Shown in pieces: positions 62,953 to 64,000 of a stretch of 64,000 nucleotides of DNA (the stretch's first letter is position 1; each line of letters starts with the position of its first letter). Under the pieces are notes generated by a model. That model was not told where the DNA came from, did not search any database, and was given only the letters and a program-made list of their open reading frames with translations. The stretch is from Bin80 sp965215475 (lineage in GTDB: Bacteria; Bacteroidota; Rhodothermia; Rhodothermales; Bin80). The position numbers and the translations under genes were made by a program. The stretch is from positions 1,612,001 through 1,676,000 of the forward strand of contig OZ244061.1 in assembly GCA_965215475.1 (NCBI GenBank). Direction: 5' to 3'.

Positions 62953-64000
62953 ATGCACGAATCCCCATTACAAGATCCCGACCACTACCGAAACAACGTG
63001 CCGAATCCTACAGAGCAAACTGAGAAAAATCGCTGGATCAGACTCGGATTTTCATATACATGTATCATCCTCCTTCGATTCCTGCCTTTGCTATTCTTGA
63101 TTGCAGCCTGCTCCGACAAGCGCCCACCCAACATCGTACTCATCATGGCCGACGACATGGGCTACGAAACGCTGGGAATAAATGGCGGATTGAGTTACGA
63201 TACGCCACACTTGGATTCTCTCGCTCAACATGGAATGCGCTTCACTCACGTATTTTCCACTCCTCTCTGTACCCCATCAAGGGTGCAGTTGATGACTGGA
63301 AAATATAACTTCCGAAACTACATCGGCTTTGGGCTGCTAGATCCAACTCAACAAACCTTTGCCCATCTATTGCAGGATGCCGGCTACACCACAGGAATTG
63401 CTGGCAAGTGGCAATTATATGGTAACACGTACCAACGAGAATTGGCAAAACGAGGCGGATCAACTCCCGAGGAAGCAGGATTCGAAGAATTTGCACTTTG
63501 GCAGTACATTGAGCGTGGCAGTCGTTACAAGTCACCTACGATACATTATTCTGGTCAGGAACCTAAAACATTCCCCGATGCTTATGGACCGGATCTCTAT
63601 ACAGATTACATTGAGGAATTCTTTGAACGGCATCAGGAGCAGCCATTCTTTTTGTATTTCCCGATGGCCTTACCACATGACCCGTTCTTGCCACCGCCCG
63701 ATCATCCTGATTTTGTCCCCCTTGACATTACCGTAGCGCGAAATGATACGACCTACTTTGCTCCCATGGTAAACTATGTGGATCAACTGGTTGGCCGCAT
63801 CACCGGCAAACTACATGAATTGGAGCTTGACCGCAATACATTGGTGCTGTTTACAACCGACAATGGGACACATCGTACCATATCCTCTCAGCACAAAACA
63901 GGTCTGATCCAGGGGAGAAAAGCTTACCCTGTCGCTGCGGGAACGCATGTGCCACTCATCGCTTACTGGCCTGGAACGATTCAGCCAAATACGGTCAATC
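62953..64000 (+). CDS. Sulfatase, lipoprotein-type, N-terminal part (runs off window)
   Basis: 349 residues visible from the ATG at 62953; the gene continues beyond the window. A hydrophobic segment ends in the lipobox LLFLIAACSDK (Cys at 53), suggesting an envelope-anchored form. Sulfatase motifs: PNIVLIMADDMGYETLG (metal-binding DD), STPLCTPSRVQLMTGKY (Cys 106 as formylglycine site, C-T-P-S-R), GIAGKWQLYG, HDPFLPPPDHPDF and LVLFTTDNGTH. S1 family; likely polysaccharide sulfate removal, in line with the sulfatase at 53.5 kb. The start codon is an estimate; a later Met could be used. Confidence 0.9.
   Translation, partial: MHESPLQDPDHYRNNVPNPTEQTEKNRWIRLGFSYTCIILLRFLPLLFLIAACSDKRPPNIVLIMADDMGYETLGINGGLSYDTPHLDSLAQHGMRFTHVFSTPLCTPSRVQLMTGKYNFRNYIGFGLLDPTQQTFAHLLQDAGYTTGIAGKWQLYGNTYQRELAKRGGSTPEEAGFEEFALWQYIERGSRYKSPTIHYSGQEPKTFPDAYGPDLYTDYIEEFFERHQEQPFFLYFPMALPHDPFLPPPDHPDFVPLDITVARNDTTYFAPMVNYVDQLVGRITGKLHELELDRNTLVLFTTDNGTHRTISSQHKTGLIQGRKAYPVAAGTHVPLIAYWPGTIQPNTVN

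Noticed and set aside
1..64000. CRISPR array, tRNA or rRNA genes
   Set aside because: No regularly spaced repeats of 24-40 bp were seen, and no cloverleaf-type or rRNA sequence was recognised. Repeats found are transposon ends or single duplications.

Overview
The window looks like a chromosomal segment of an aerobic, Gram-negative member of the Bacteroidota/Rhodothermota side of the tree. This is inferred from gene content; no 16S rRNA is present. Supporting signs are a secreted glycoside-hydrolase-like protein with a C-terminal type IX secretion sorting domain, an Omp85 outer-membrane protein, heme A biosynthesis (ctaA-ctaB), a six-bladed propeller lipid/periplasm-type protein, WG-repeat and TPR exported proteins, formylglycine sulfatases, a Tat-exported Gfo/Idh/MocA oxidoreductase and a PVC-type propeller dehydrogenase fused to cupredoxin and ThuA-like domains. 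RNase P RNA is bacterial type A.

Layout. 1-3.3 kb: end of a glycerol facilitator, a GHL10 protein and an unrecognised protein. 3.76-5.85 kb: intact IS1634-family element with a 6-bp target duplication. 6-15 kb: housekeeping block (TPR protein, aroE, CPA1-type antiporter, glutamate dehydrogenase, PlsC-like acyltransferase, serA, RpiB-like isomerase). 15.3-25.3 kb: an accessory graveyard made of a broken Fic gene, an IS4 remnant, an IS110 transposase gene split by a complete IS1595-family transposon that carries a DNA methyltransferase/nuclease fusion gene, a small unknown gene, a propeller gene, a decayed IS1111-type element and an ISAzo13-like remnant. 25.5-40.4 kb: core genes (nif3-like, DUF164, rnpB, secG, rsmE, omp85, mutY, groES-groEL with a CIRCE operator, glmM, ctaA, ctaB, rlmN). 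40.45-45.4 kb: a dead ISL3-family copy, a second IS1634 copy, and a DUF262 + AAA ATPase pair broken by both a frameshift and the IS. 45.7-55.3 kb: ADP-ribosylglycohydrolase, WG-repeat protein, panC, fumC, htrA, aroB, sulfatase, MerC-like protein. 55.6-64 kb: carbohydrate-type catabolic cluster (Gfo/Idh/MocA oxidoreductase, PEP-hydrolase-family TIM barrel, cupin, large propeller/cupredoxin/ThuA lipoprotein), an intact ISL3 copy with an 8-bp duplication, and the start of a lipoprotein sulfatase.

The most interesting item is the 2,729-bp IS1595-family transposon at 17838-20566. It has perfect 23-bp terminal inverted repeats, an exact 8-bp target duplication and an apparently intact transposase. 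Its passenger is a beta-class DNA methyltransferase with a C-terminal Mrr-like nuclease domain, and the coding sequence contains an 11-G tract that could make it phase variable. A 45-codon gene follows immediately. It reads as a mobile restriction-modification-like unit nested inside an IS110 element. A second candidate system is the DUF262/AAA ATPase pair near 44 kb, which is no longer intact here.
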